Shown: positions 25,897 through 35,115, counted from the first letter of the stretch. The stretch is DNA of 46,498 nt from Candidatus Fermentibacterota bacterium (GCA_030592645.1 JAUVIR010000022.1:1-46498), one strand, 5' to 3'. Notes: generated by a model from the sequence alone, not told the origin. Numbers and translations are program-made.

Positions 25897-27330
25897 TTAC
25901 TCCGGCTTGCGAGGAAAAACTTCGTGAATCGCTTTTCCGCCACCCGAGAACCACCATATCGGTACGAAGATCAACGTTGGTATCAGAAGAGCGGGAAAGA
26001 ATGGTAATCGGCGAGTTAAGGGAATAACGGCGAATGCAGGCAACGAAGCAAGAATGGAAATAAGCGCTTCCCTCCAGATCGGCAGGGAATAGCCTTTCCA
26101 CTTGAGAAAAACCCAATAGCTTACAAGTATCAGTAAGTTACCTGCAACGAAGAAAATTCCTGCTGTTGGTAGTCCGAGCACAGGCATAAGCAGAAGATTA
26201 CCACCTATAACAAGGATCATTGCAGCAGTGGTAACGGGAACAACTATTCTGATCCTGTTCACCGCCAGAAGCGAGGCAAGCAGAATATGCATGAGATATA
26301 CGATTGCGAGACCCGCAAGACATAAATACATACATAACTGCATATCCTCAGAGCTGATGTTTCTCAGGTAGTCGCTTCCCCATACGAGCCTGAGAAATCT
26401 TTCCCCAGTTGATAAGACAGCAAGGGAAAGAACCATAGCAAACGCTGTGAACATTCTGGCCATGTTGCCGATCTGCCGCTGATATCCACCATCCCTGAAT
26501 GCTCTACAGAGAGATGGAAACAGGGCACCGGGTAACAATGTGGGAACGACTATCAGAAGCATTAACTCTATTATTTTAAGGCATTCCTGCCACGCAGCTA
26601 CGGCATTCTCACCGAGGAACTGCCTGATAAGGATATTATCCGCTCTTTGATGAACGACAGTAACCAGACCCATGATCCCAAGGGGCAGTGCAGAAATGAG
26701 AAGTTCTTTCAGTCTACCCTTATCAATGGAGGGTATCGCAGAGAATCCTATCCTTCTGAGGAATAATGTTGCAGCAATGGCAGCGGCAAGAGCTCGCACA
26801 ACGTAAGCTGAAGCAATCGATGTGAGATCCAGTTTATAGTGAATAACAATCATTACAGCAATCAGACCAATCACACCCATCAATATCCTGCAGATAGACT
26901 CGTAAACCATTTTTTCCATAGCCCTGAAAACCGAGTAAAACATCTCAGCGAAGGATTCAAAGAAAACCGAAATGCCGATTATTCCGAGAACAAGCATTTT
27001 CTCTGATGACAGGCTCATGAGTAAACCAGCAATTATCAGAAGAGGGAGACCAAGCAGCGAAAGAATCAGCTTGAGTGTTAGAGAAGTTGATAGCAGTTCC
27101 TGAGTATCGGCAGGACACGTGCTTGAACGCCTGTTTAGGATCAGTGAAACACCCATATCTGAGATGGTAAGGTACAACTGTCCAAGTACTATTACCAGTA
27201 GAAAGCTACCGAAATCCGTATCGGACAGATACCTTGAGAGGAACATAACCGAAACAAAAAGAGAACCTTTTCCGATAAACTGACCAGCCAGCATAAATAC
27301 ACTGTTTGCAGCCTGTGATGATCTTTTCAC
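25897..27330 (-). CDS. Polysaccharide-type flippase (Wzx/MATE-like membrane protein)
   Basis: A 477-residue membrane protein with about 12-14 hydrophobic helices and the N-terminal pattern of oligosaccharide flippases (SVFMLAGQFIGKGSLFVSVMFLSRYLSDTDFG). It probably moves lipid-linked glycans or related lipids across the inner membrane. It ends 12 bases from the convergent zinc-ribbon gene, and its start is 10 bases from the end of the methyltransferase gene, so those two are probably one transcript. No glycosyltransferases are nearby, so its substrate is unknown. Confidence 0.85.
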   Translation of the reverse strand: MKRSSQAANSVFMLAGQFIGKGSLFVSVMFLSRYLSDTDFGSFLLVIVLGQLYLTISDMGVSLILNRRSSTCPADTQELLSTSLTLKLILSLLGLPLLIIAGLLMSLSSEKMLVLGIIGISVFFESFAEMFYSVFRAMEKMVYESICRILMGVIGLIAVMIVIHYKLDLTSIASAYVVRALAAAIAATLFLRRIGFSAIPSIDKGRLKELLISALPLGIMGLVTVVHQRADNILIRQFLGENAVAAWQECLKIIELMLLIVVPTLLPGALFPSLCRAFRDGGYQRQIGNMARMFTAFAMVLSLAVLSTGERFLRLVWGSDYLRNISSEDMQLCMYLCLAGLAIVYLMHILLASLLAVNRIRIVVPVTTAAMILVIGGNLLLMPVLGLPTAGIFFVAGNLLILVSYWVFLKWKGYSLPIWREALISILASLPAFAVIPLTRRLPFFPALLIPTLIFVPIWWFSGGGKAIHEVFPRKPE

Positions 27331-27340
27331 GCCGGCAGAA

Positions 27341-28504
27341 TTACCTTCCGTGCCAGGAGGGAAGTCGCTTCTGAATCCCGATCTGAAGCTTTTCGAGGAA
27401 TTTTACCAGAGAGGGGTATCCTGCCTGAGTGACAGAACCATTTCCAGTCCTTCTAGTGTAGATGATGTAATGAATAAGATAATCAATATCATGCTTTATC
27501 TGGTACTCGGGATCCAGCTTAATGTTTGTGTATTTCCAGGGGATAAGTACAGTATCCAGGCCATGCCTTTCGGCAAGAGGTCTTAGCCTTTCAACAAGCA
27601 TGTCTTCACTGCTGATTATTGGCGAAGCAGCCAGCAGTGCCCCGCAACCTCCTTTATTCAGGTACTGGCCGAAACCATCAAATATTATGAGAGGTTTCTC
27701 CATTCCATGATCAGAACCTCCGAACACATCAATTATTTTAGTGTTTCTTAATTGCTCCGAAACAGGGTAGTAAGGAGGGTTACAAACTATAATATCGAAC
27801 GTTCCGGTAACATTTTCCCATAAGTCACTCTGCACAATACTGAAGGAGTCACTAATACCGTTGGCGTAAAAAGCTGCTTGTGCAAAATCCACAGCTCTGG
27901 GGTTGAATTCTGCTGCGAAGAGTGACCTGCAGTTTGACCTTATGTTGTAACCCTGAAAAGCGGTCCCTGCACAGAGATCAAGTCCCCGCTCGTACTCTCT
28001 GTTCAGCATGGTTTTGGATACGAAATCAGCAAGAACAACGGAATCATTACCAACGTAAACATACTGAACAGTTGTTCTTCTGTTTCCCTGATCGGGATCG
28101 GAGAGGAATATGGAGTCTCCCCATGGTACCAGCCTGTATTCTGACCTTACAATTCCATTGGAATACTTGATCATTCCGGAATCAGTAAGGCTTGAGAACA
28201 TTTCACTTCCAATGATATTCTCGATAGATTTCCTATTCTCGCTCTGATTCAGATAGAAGAATCTATAAAGTACTTTTGTATCCTTATGTCTTTTAAACCA
28301 TTTGATCCCGTACATCGAAGGGAACACAGTCGGGGTGAAAGAACTGGTCCTGCCCTTTAAATAATTCACAAATACATGGGGTTCAATAGGAAACATACGA
28401 GCAGGGCGGCGCAGGGCGGGAAACCTGGCAGTATACAGATAGTCTTTCTCTTTAAGAAGACCTATAAGCTGTTTGAGTATATCTCTGTCCGGGGTCTGAT
28501 TCAT
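27341..28504 (-). CDS. Class I SAM-dependent N-methyltransferase (PrmC/RlmF-like)
   Basis: A 387-residue methyltransferase. The SAM site reads GLDLCAGTAFQGYNI and AEFNPRAVDFAQAAFYANG, and the catalytic NPPY motif (IIVCNPPYYPVSE) marks methylation of an amide or amine nitrogen, as in release-factor glutamine or rRNA adenine methyltransferases. A distinct N-terminal domain of about 160 residues (with RPARMFPIEPHVFVNY) precedes it, as in a group of long PrmC-like proteins. Whether the target is a protein or RNA cannot be decided. AAAGGAG is seven bases before the ATG. The gene is transcribed from the promoter at 28529-28557. Confidence 0.82.
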   Translation of the reverse strand: MNQTPDRDILKQLIGLLKEKDYLYTARFPALRRPARMFPIEPHVFVNYLKGRTSSFTPTVFPSMYGIKWFKRHKDTKVLYRFFYLNQSENRKSIENIIGSEMFSSLTDSGMIKYSNGIVRSEYRLVPWGDSIFLSDPDQGNRRTTVQYVYVGNDSVVLADFVSKTMLNREYERGLDLCAGTAFQGYNIRSNCRSLFAAEFNPRAVDFAQAAFYANGISDSFSIVQSDLWENVTGTFDIIVCNPPYYPVSEQLRNTKIIDVFGGSDHGMEKPLIIFDGFGQYLNKGGCGALLAASPIISSEDMLVERLRPLAERHGLDTVLIPWKYTNIKLDPEYQIKHDIDYLIHYIIYTRRTGNGSVTQAGYPSLVKFLEKLQIGIQKRLPSWHGR

Positions 28505-28528
28505 ATAGCTCCTTTTGGATAATTACCT

Positions 28529-28557
28529 AAAATACGCAACTGCCTGACAAGTTACAA
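28529..28557 (-). promoter_or_regulatory. Sigma70-like promoter for the methyltransferase-flippase pair
   Basis: On the minus strand, TTGTAA (28557-28552), 17-base spacer, TATTTT (28534-28529). Transcription would begin near 28522, leaving a leader of about 18 bases that contains AAAGGAG. The rest of this 285-base divergent region (to 28789) is AT-rich, with a weaker plus-strand pair TTGTCG/TATTGA at 28721-28749. Confidence 0.45.
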
Positions 28558-28789
28558 CACTGTCTTTGACACCAAGTGCGTATACATCAAACCCGAAGAT
28601 CACCTCTTTATTCCATATCAGACGCTATTTGTTGTCTCCAGAAAGTAGTTGAGAGTGCTCTTGATTTAATAGTTACTGACGGGGATAGCCATCCTTTAAT
28701 AAATGCTGTTTAAATAAACCTTGTCGTGGAATTTAGGCTTTATTATTGATACATGATGTGAATCTGGTAGTAAACAGAGAGGGGATAAA

Positions 28790-30526
28790 ATGAAATTACT
28801 ACCTTGCGTGCTTCTTGCTATCTTGCTTGCCGGCTCACTTCAGGGGGATATCTTGACTGAAAGGGTGAGCCCGTCTAGTATGAACGGTTCCATCTTCATC
28901 GGACGCCAGAATTTAAGCGGTCAGCTTGCGGTAACGGAAGCTATCTACAACGAATCTGTGGAAGAACTCATACTGTTAGCTGTGTCCACTGGCAACCAAT
29001 ACATAAAACTCTACTCTTACGATGATGTATGTGGAACAATTTCATGGCTAGACAATATTGATGTTTTATCAGGGATTCCATTTGACATCTCATTCATCGA
29101 TCTGCCTGTGGGGGATAACGGTGAATATCACTGCTGTATTGTGATTCCAAGATGGGACAGGTTCTTTTCGAACATCGATGTTTACGATGTTGTAGACTGT
29201 GAATTGCACAGAAACTGTTGGAATACTTCAATAGAGAATCAAGCATATCATGTAGCAGATCTTGAGAACGGATATTATGGGATAAATGCGGGGGATATCA
29301 TAACTGTTTGTACCTTCGACCCCTTGACAAAGCAGTTCATCAACGCTGACCGTATTCCGGCTGACAATGTGTTTTACGGAGCATCGTCCACATGTCCGCC
29401 TGCAAGAACCTATGAGACTCAGTTGTACGGATACAAAAATTCTTTGTTGATAGGTAACGCATGTATAACGACGATGCATAATGGTGGAATCAGAATATGG
29501 GACCCCCAGACTCATGATATCCTCTCAAGGATTGGTGTCGGACAGCAGGGCGGGTCGGGTTCTCATTATTATGACGAATACGGGAACATGGTAGTGGACG
29601 GTGAACTGGGTGACGTTCACAGAGCTGCCATCCTCAATGGAGCTGACATTCCAACTGATTTCGGTGTCATCGCTTCGCGGTTGCTGTTTTTCACAAATCA
29701 CACGATGGGATTCATGATTTATGACATTTCAATTCCAGATGCGCCACAGTATGTATGGCAATGTGATAACGATGTCAGGCTGGGCTCCGGTACCGGCCAG
29801 TTCGACTGGCACTCTGCGGGTTGTGATGAAATGGAGATTCAGCTCCCCAATAACCCTCCAGGTCTTCTTCCTGGTAATGCCTTTGGTATCGGACTCAGGG
29901 CGGTGGATCTACCGGAGAATGACATCATTCATGTATTCGTAGCAGATGGTAGATATGGGTTGCTCGCCTTTAATTTCGGCAATTTTCTGTCTCCCTTTGG
30001 ATACGACGATGAATGCAACTATCGGTCTGTTATCATAGATGCACCAATTGATAACTATCGGACCCCCGAGGAACATCCTTTCATGGCTTATGATCTTCGT
30101 ACGTTGGACTATGGCAGCTGTACTCTTGTTTTCACATCATGGAAGGAGAACAAGGAACAGGAAGAAGATGGCTTCGTAGGTCTATCCGTGCATCGTGACG
30201 GGGCAGCCGGATTACAGAATGGTTTGACCTCCGTAAATATGAGTTCAGATGCAGGATATTTCATGCTACAGACCATATCACCGAATCCTGCCAGCGGTTC
30301 ACAGCATTTTGTGTTTTCAGGTTGCGCTCAGGAAGTGGAACTGATGATATACGACTCTTCTGGAAGACTGGTTCTGGAGCAGCAGATTCCTGCACATGAA
30401 GGGTTAGCGGAGTACTCCTGGAATTGCTCAGGTTCTTCTGGAGTCAGACTTCAGACTGGAGCCTACTATCTCCGAGCCGAATGTGGAAGTATCAACAGCA
30501 CATCGAAGATCATCATTCTGAATTAG
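28790..30526 (+). CDS. Large secreted protein with type IX-like sorting tail, function unknown
   Basis: A 578-residue exported protein. It has a signal peptide (MKLLPCVLLAILLAGSLQG) and a long body of propeller-like repeats of the kind seen in LVIVD and choice-of-anchor proteins (for example LLFFTNHTMGFMIYDISIPD and IIHVFVADGRYGLLAFNFGN). The C-terminal sorting domain is TISPNPASGSQ...YDSSGRLV...AYYLRAE. It contains many cysteines, so disulphides are likely after export. GAGAGGGG lies before the ATG. It is expected on the cell surface or secreted; no catalytic motif is visible. A hairpin terminator follows 70 bases after the stop. Confidence 0.78.
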   Translation: MKLLPCVLLAILLAGSLQGDILTERVSPSSMNGSIFIGRQNLSGQLAVTEAIYNESVEELILLAVSTGNQYIKLYSYDDVCGTISWLDNIDVLSGIPFDISFIDLPVGDNGEYHCCIVIPRWDRFFSNIDVYDVVDCELHRNCWNTSIENQAYHVADLENGYYGINAGDIITVCTFDPLTKQFINADRIPADNVFYGASSTCPPARTYETQLYGYKNSLLIGNACITTMHNGGIRIWDPQTHDILSRIGVGQQGGSGSHYYDEYGNMVVDGELGDVHRAAILNGADIPTDFGVIASRLLFFTNHTMGFMIYDISIPDAPQYVWQCDNDVRLGSGTGQFDWHSAGCDEMEIQLPNNPPGLLPGNAFGIGLRAVDLPENDIIHVFVADGRYGLLAFNFGNFLSPFGYDDECNYRSVIIDAPIDNYRTPEEHPFMAYDLRTLDYGSCTLVFTSWKENKEQEEDGFVGLSVHRDGAAGLQNGLTSVNMSSDAGYFMLQTISPNPASGSQHFVFSGCAQEVELMIYDSSGRLVLEQQIPAHEGLAEYSWNCSGSSGVRLQTGAYYLRAECGSINSTSKIIILN

Positions 30527-30596
30527 TTGTGTTGTTAGCTTCTCCAACATAGAAGATTCAGGTGAAGGATTGATTAGATTCTACATCTGATACAGA

Positions 30597-30625
30597 GGGG
30601 GAAGAGCCTGCCGAGGCTTTTCCCC
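30597..30625 (+). terminator. Hairpin terminator
   Basis: GGGGAAGAGCCT, loop GCCG, AGGCTTTTCCCC: a 12-bp stem with one G-T wobble. It lacks a clear T tract, so termination efficiency is uncertain. It is placed after the tailed secreted protein and before the TrmB-type gene. Confidence 0.65.
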
Positions 30626-30764
30626 TGGATGCTGCTCCGGGCTGTCCGTAAATTCCGTTCTTGACTATTTCTGCAGGACTTGCTATTTAAGTTTTGAAAA
30701 TGGTAGCATGTAGCACCTGTTTGCTGCATTTAATCATTACCATAAAGATCAGGGAGAGTAAGTT

Positions 30765-31607
30765 TTGAGCAAATCTCTGGAATTCCTGCTGATGGAACTT
30801 GGCCTGTCCGGGCTTGAAGCTGAAGCATATCTGGCCGTACTGGCAGAACCTGACAGTACTGGCTACAGAATTTCGCAGGTACTTGGTAAACCTGCTCCCA
30901 ATACGTATAAAGCCCTTGATTCTCTTGTGAACAAAGGTGCGATCCTTGCCGATGAGGGCAGCAGGAGCAGAACATTCACCGCAATACCGATCAGGGAACA
31001 GGTCATTCAGAGAAGCCGCAGACTCGACATGCTGGCAGATGAAATAGAGAAAGGCCTGGAGAAAATTCATAAACCGCGATCTGTGGAGGGTGTATACAAA
31101 TTCTCAACTGTTCATCAGGTAATGGCCAGGGCAGAAAGAATGATAGAGAATGCCAGTGATACACTTGTCGCAGATGCAGATAACCTTCCTTTGAAGAAAT
31201 TGTCCGATAGCTTCCTTTCTGCAGCTGAACGTGGTGTAAGGGTTCTGCTTCACGGGCGGGAAGCTATGAATATGCCCGGATGTGAATTCATAAGCAGCGT
31301 TACAGAAGGCTGGCAGGGAGATATGCTGGTTTTAATTGCTGACAGCAGTGAATACCTCATAGCGTTCATGTCAGAGGATATGCGATCGCTGATCCAGGGA
31401 GTCTGGAGCAGAAATTTCATTGCGCCCTGCATTTACAGAGGATACATGATCAAGGCTTTATTTTACAGGATAAGCATGATGATCGGCGAAGATGGAAACT
31501 CTCTGAAGGAAATCAGAACGGAACTCCTTCGGCTCTGGGACAGATGGGGCTATAGCGACTCCGGCAAGGAAGCCCTGGAACAGGTTCTTCGAAAACCGGA
31601 AAACTGA
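30765..31607 (+). CDS. TrmB-family transcriptional regulator
   Basis: A 280-residue regulator with an N-terminal winged helix typical of TrmB (GLSGLEAEAYLAVLAEPDSTGYRISQVLGKPAPNTYKAL). A coiled-coil linker (about 90-108) and a C-terminal phospholipase-D-like effector domain follow. In this family the effector domain usually binds a sugar or another small ligand. The TTG start at 30765 has GGGAG about eight bases ahead; no ATG lies in a sensible place. The gene is alone, so its targets are unknown. TrmB regulators are common in archaea and in scattered bacterial groups. Confidence 0.85.
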   Translation: MSKSLEFLLMELGLSGLEAEAYLAVLAEPDSTGYRISQVLGKPAPNTYKALDSLVNKGAILADEGSRSRTFTAIPIREQVIQRSRRLDMLADEIEKGLEKIHKPRSVEGVYKFSTVHQVMARAERMIENASDTLVADADNLPLKKLSDSFLSAAERGVRVLLHGREAMNMPGCEFISSVTEGWQGDMLVLIADSSEYLIAFMSEDMRSLIQGVWSRNFIAPCIYRGYMIKALFYRISMMIGEDGNSLKEIRTELLRLWDRWGYSDSGKEALEQVLRKPEN

Positions 31608-31682
31608 CAACCTCAAATATTCAGGTATTCGTAATAAGCACTGACATTTAACTGCTGAGAGACCTTGCTTCGGATTGAGATT

Positions 31683-31711
31683 TTGACAAAATATATTATT
31701 AGTTATATACA
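31683..31711 (+). promoter_or_regulatory. Consensus sigma70 promoter
   Basis: TTGACA (31683-31688), 17-base AT-rich spacer, TATACA (31706-31711). This is the best match to the housekeeping consensus in the window and drives the small FG-GAP protein that starts about 70 bases later. Confidence 0.75.
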
Positions 31712-31786
31712 AATAATAGAGATGAGCTGTGATATATAAATAAGATATATTGTCTACCACAAAATGTTATTATGAAAGGAGATGCC

Positions 31787-32569
31787 GTGAATAGTATGTG
31801 GATGTCACTACTGGCTGTGCTGTTCGCATGGCCTGCTGTCTCAGAATTATCCGCGGCCTGGCAGGAGCACAATCTTACTTATTCATTCTCAGGGGCGATC
31901 TCATTAAAACTCGCAGATATAGATGACGATGGAGATATGGACATCCTCGGAGCTGCCTGGAACTCCGGGATCTCATGGTGGGAAAACGGAGGCGGCTCGT
32001 TCAGCATGCATACCATCGATGACGGGTTTTCAGGTGCCATATTCGTGGAATCGGAAGATATCGATAGTGATGGTGATATGGATCTTATCGCCGTGTCTTT
32101 TGCCGATGAACTGGTCTGCTGGTTTGAGAACGATGGATCAGAAAACTTCACACAGAGAGTAATCGCGGTTGGAGTAGATGGTCCCTGGACTGCATGTCCT
32201 GGTGATATCGATGGAGACGGCAGGGTTGATGTAGCATCCTGCGCGTACAATCTAAACGCAGTTACATGTTGGGAGAATACCGATTCCACATCAACCGGGG
32301 AAGGTGAAATGACCGGTGACATTACTGCATTTGAAATCGCTCCTAATCCTTCAAATGGATCATTCAAGATTGAATATTCGGTCAGTGAGAATTGTGTTGT
32401 CTCCGCGGGTATCTACGATGTGTCCGGCAGGCTGGCACGGAGCATCATTGAGAATGTGAGCAGAGGCGCTCACAGTATTTCCGTTTCGGAGTTACTCGAA
32501 GGAGTATATCTGATTCAGCTGGAACAAGGTGAGGTTGCCTCAGCCAGGAGAATATCTGTTATCAGGTAG
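31787..32569 (+). CDS. Small FG-GAP/VCBS repeat protein with sorting tail
   Basis: An exported protein of about 260 residues. It has a signal peptide (MWMSLLAVLFAWPAVSELSA region) and three FG-GAP/VCBS repeats with calcium-type loops DIDDDGDMDI, DIDSDGDMDL and DIDGDGRVDV. The C-terminal sorting domain is IAPNPSNGSF...YDVSGRLA...VYLIQLE. It is a shorter relative of the selenoprotein candidate at 9581, but has no TGA codon and no inserted loop. I choose GTG 31787 because AAAGGAG sits five bases before it; ATG 31772 is in frame but would overlap that site. Its strong promoter suggests high expression. Confidence 0.8.
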   Translation: MNSMWMSLLAVLFAWPAVSELSAAWQEHNLTYSFSGAISLKLADIDDDGDMDILGAAWNSGISWWENGGGSFSMHTIDDGFSGAIFVESEDIDSDGDMDLIAVSFADELVCWFENDGSENFTQRVIAVGVDGPWTACPGDIDGDGRVDVASCAYNLNAVTCWENTDSTSTGEGEMTGDITAFEIAPNPSNGSFKIEYSVSENCVVSAGIYDVSGRLARSIIENVSRGAHSISVSELLEGVYLIQLEQGEVASARRISVIR

Positions 32570-32601
32570 GGCTTGCATTACCGAAGGTCTTTCTATTCAG
32601 A

Positions 32602-33339
32602 TCAGCTTTTCAGACGCTTGAACTGCCTGATCAGAAGTAAAAGACCCCATAGAAGAGAAATGAACATTATCAGCTTGCCGCCGGCTGCTGCCAGGTCGGC
32701 GATCAGGTGATCATGTTTGAGCAGATTCAGCTCGGTGAGTATAAAATTCCAGTCATGAAATCCGTAAGGGGACGAGATACCTGTGTTCCCGCCAAGAAGC
32801 TGAAGACTGAGTGATCTAGCATCATCTATATATGGGGCCAGATCCAGTACGCTTTCCCCCATCCACCACAGACCTATGGAGGCGCCGAAGGTGTCACGGG
32901 TTTTGATCAGGAGTACAAGGGTGCAGATCAACGGCATAATGACCTGACCCAGGCTTCCTCCGAGGGAGTGCATAACCCTGCCAAGGGGTCTGAACACTAT
33001 GTGTCCCGTTTCGTGGAAAGGCAGGTTGACAAGGTGCATGAAGGATCTTCCCACATAATTACTTTCGATGGAAGACTGGAAAAACTTTATGCTCCAGATG
33101 AACAGGAAGAGGAAAACGATGAGTCTCCCAACGAAGTACACGATTTCAATCTTATCTTTTGTATGGAACATGTAATCGAAAATGCACATAAGTCCTGATC
33201 GTTCCTCAGTCACGCTGGATGTCTGCCTTTTCAGAAGATGATCGTAATCCAGGGGTTTATATCTGCTGAAGATAAGTCCGCATTTGAGGCATTCCCTGTT
33301 TTCATCATTCTGTTCAAGTCCGCATTTTGGGCAGTTCAT
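32602..33339 (-). CDS. Zinc-ribbon membrane protein with HExxH metalloprotease-like site
   Basis: A 245-residue protein that begins with a zinc ribbon (CPKCGLEQ...CLKCGLIFSRY). Four or five membrane helices follow. Within the second membrane region lies PFHETGHIVF, a HExxH zinc-protease signature, and later SVLDLAPYIDDA supplies an Asp that could be the third ligand, as in the M50 site-2 protease group. It may be a membrane-embedded protease or an inactive relative. The start at ATG 33339 has only a weak binding site. Its product could act on a membrane-bound regulator, but no partner is evident in the neighbourhood. Confidence 0.72.
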   Translation of the reverse strand: MNCPKCGLEQNDENRECLKCGLIFSRYKPLDYDHLLKRQTSSVTEERSGLMCIFDYMFHTKDKIEIVYFVGRLIVFLFLFIWSIKFFQSSIESNYVGRSFMHLVNLPFHETGHIVFRPLGRVMHSLGGSLGQVIMPLICTLVLLIKTRDTFGASIGLWWMGESVLDLAPYIDDARSLSLQLLGGNTGISSPYGFHDWNFILTELNLLKHDHLIADLAAAGGKLIMFISLLWGLLLLIRQFKRLKS

Positions 33340-33388
33340 ATCGCCAGTTTCAAATTTGTGTGCTGTTATGGAAGAGAAGAATATGGAG

Positions 33389-34609
33389 TTAAGTTATCTC
33401 GAGCAGTACTGATGGGTCATCCAGTTCCTCAACACGTCCGATAACGGCTGTTTCGGTATCCCCATGCTCTATGAGCGCTCTGACCAGAGCATCCGCCTGG
33501 TCAGGTCTGACTGTGGCAAGCAGTCCTCCGGAGGTCTGGGCTTCAGCGAACAGGAGATAATATTTTCTATCAACGTCTTCTCCGAATTTCAAATAAGGGT
33601 CGACGTAATCGGAACACTTGCATACACCTTTTGGATTGAATTCATCAAGCAGACCGGGAAGGTCCGGCAGGAGCGGTACATCTTTTGAATTTATCACTAA
33701 CCTGACTCCCGCATTTCTGGCCACAGGAAGTGAATGACCAAGAAGACCGAAACCTGTAACATCAGTCAGGCAGCTCACATCGAATCTCTGGATTATTTCG
33801 GACGCATATTTGTTCAGCCGCTCCATCCAGTATACAAACGTACTGAACTGTTCATCGGTCAGGCCGTCATTCATCATGGCGTCGCAGTAAACTCCCGTAC
33901 CGATGGGTTTTGTCAGGATTATAACATCACCGGGTTTAGCGTTGTCATTCGTCAGAACTGTTTTTGGGCTGGTGATTCCAGTTACACTCATACCAAAACA
34001 GAAATCATCCTGTTCCATAGTGTGTCCGCCCAGGAGGACCACACCTGATTCATGAAGCTTCTCAGCGGCTCCGGTAAGCAGCTCCAGGATAGCTTCGGGC
34101 GGGATCTTTCCAGCCGGGTAAGCCAGGTGATTCATCGCCGTAATAGCTTTGGCGCCCATGGCCCATACATCAGAAAGACTGTTTGCGGCTGCTATCCTTC
34201 CGAAGCTTCGCGGATCGTCAACTATGGGGAAGAAGAAATCGACGGTTTGTACGAGAGCTATCTCGTCGGTGAGTTTGTAGACCCCTGCATCGTCCATCGT
34301 TTGCATCCCGACAATAAGATTAGGAGAATCGGGCAGAGGCAGTTTTTCCAGTATCCCGGCCAGCCTGGTCGGGTTTAGCTTACCTGCTCAACCGGCGCAG
34401 GGGCCGTATTCCGTCAGTCTTATCTCTTTACCCGATGGAAGAGAACGCTGTGGAATACCGTCCCGCTGCAGTTTCTCCAGGAGAAATTCGCAGTATGTCT
34501 GCTGATGCCTGTCATGATGGAATTTTATACATTCCGGACAGTTCCCCCGTCTTTTACAGTCGGAGGGACAGGGGCAGTTTTCTCCGTTATAGAGTTCAGA
34601 TTCTGACAA
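33389..34609 (-). CDS. selD: Selenide, water dikinase SelD, a selenoprotein (Sec74) with Cys-rich N-terminal extension
   Basis: Makes selenophosphate, the selenium donor for Sec-tRNA, from selenide and ATP. The frame runs 407 codons from TTG 34609 with one in-frame TGA at 34390-34388. Read as Sec, the segment is EIRLTEYGPCAG-U-AGKLNP, which matches the SelD N-terminal motif with U at the catalytic Cys17 position of the E. coli enzyme. Downstream motifs include QTVDFFFPIVDDP, AAANSLSDVWAMGA, GGHTMEQ and DVTGFGLLGH. The first 62 residues are extra: a small domain with CPCPSDCKRRGNCPECIKFH, resembling the DUF6485 family, and no ATG, GTG or TTG start lies between it and the Sec codon. Annotation pipelines would split this into two genes. 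Confidence 0.9.
34355..34373 (-). promoter_or_regulatory. Bacterial SECIS-like hairpin of selD
   Basis: On the minus strand, CCCG-A-CCA, loop GGC, TGG-C-CGGG, with one A/C mismatch. The loop starts 22 bases after the TGA with a G, as expected for a bacterial SECIS that recruits SelB. The apical CAGGCTG is shared, apart from one base, with the hairpin at 9893-9911. Confidence 0.7.
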
Positions 34610-34683
34610 ATCATCTCATTTCATAGGATAATGGTGTTAATTTCCTACTGCGGGAATATACAAAAGCAGCAAGTTGGGAACAG

Positions 34684-35115
34684 CTATTCATAATCTTCTT
34701 CTGATGGTTTGTATTTCCTGCTTTTTTTAAGAAGACCACGCTTTTTCTTTTCTGCCAGTCTTTCCCTTTTAGATGTCACTGAAGGCTTTGTCTGTTTTCT
34801 TTCCACCGGAATCTCAGAAGCTTTTCTAATAAGTTCGATCAACCTTTTTACAGCACTTGCCTTGTTTCTTATCGGGGAGCGGAACCGCCTTGCATGAATT
34901 ACGAGAATACCTTCACTGTTCACACGTTTGCCGCCAATTTCCTCAAGGCGGCTCTTTACTTCTTCCGGAAGAGAGGGCGAGTTCCATATATCGAATTTCA
35001 ATACAGCAGCGGATGAGGTTTTGTTAACCTTCTGTCCTCCGGGACCACCCGAACGGACGAATTCAAAATCAAGCTCATCTTCTGCAATGCTTATCGATTC
35101 TGTTATTTCAATCAT
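34684..35115 (-). CDS. arfB: ArfB (YaeJ) peptidyl-tRNA hydrolase, ribosome rescue
   Basis: Releases nascent chains from ribosomes stalled at the end of broken mRNA. The catalytic GGQ lies in FVRSGGPGGQKVNKT. The usual C-terminal basic tail that reads the empty mRNA channel is present (RERLAEKKKRGLLKKSRKYKP). At about 143 residues it is the standard length. I start it at ATG 35115 (MIEITESISI), the usual family N-terminus; TTG 35130 would add five residues. It is followed by selD on the same strand after 74 bases and may share its transcript. Confidence 0.92.
   Translation of the reverse strand: MIEITESISIAEDELDFEFVRSGGPGGQKVNKTSSAAVLKFDIWNSPSLPEEVKSRLEEIGGKRVNSEGILVIHARRFRSPIRNKASAVKRLIELIRKASEIPVERKQTKPSVTSKRERLAEKKKRGLLKKSRKYKPSEEDYE

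Noticed and set aside
34388-34609. Separate small Cys-rich protein of 73 residues ending at the TGA
   Set aside because: Its last 12 residues (IRLTEYGPCAG region) are the conserved N-terminus of SelD in the same frame, so it is part of that gene.
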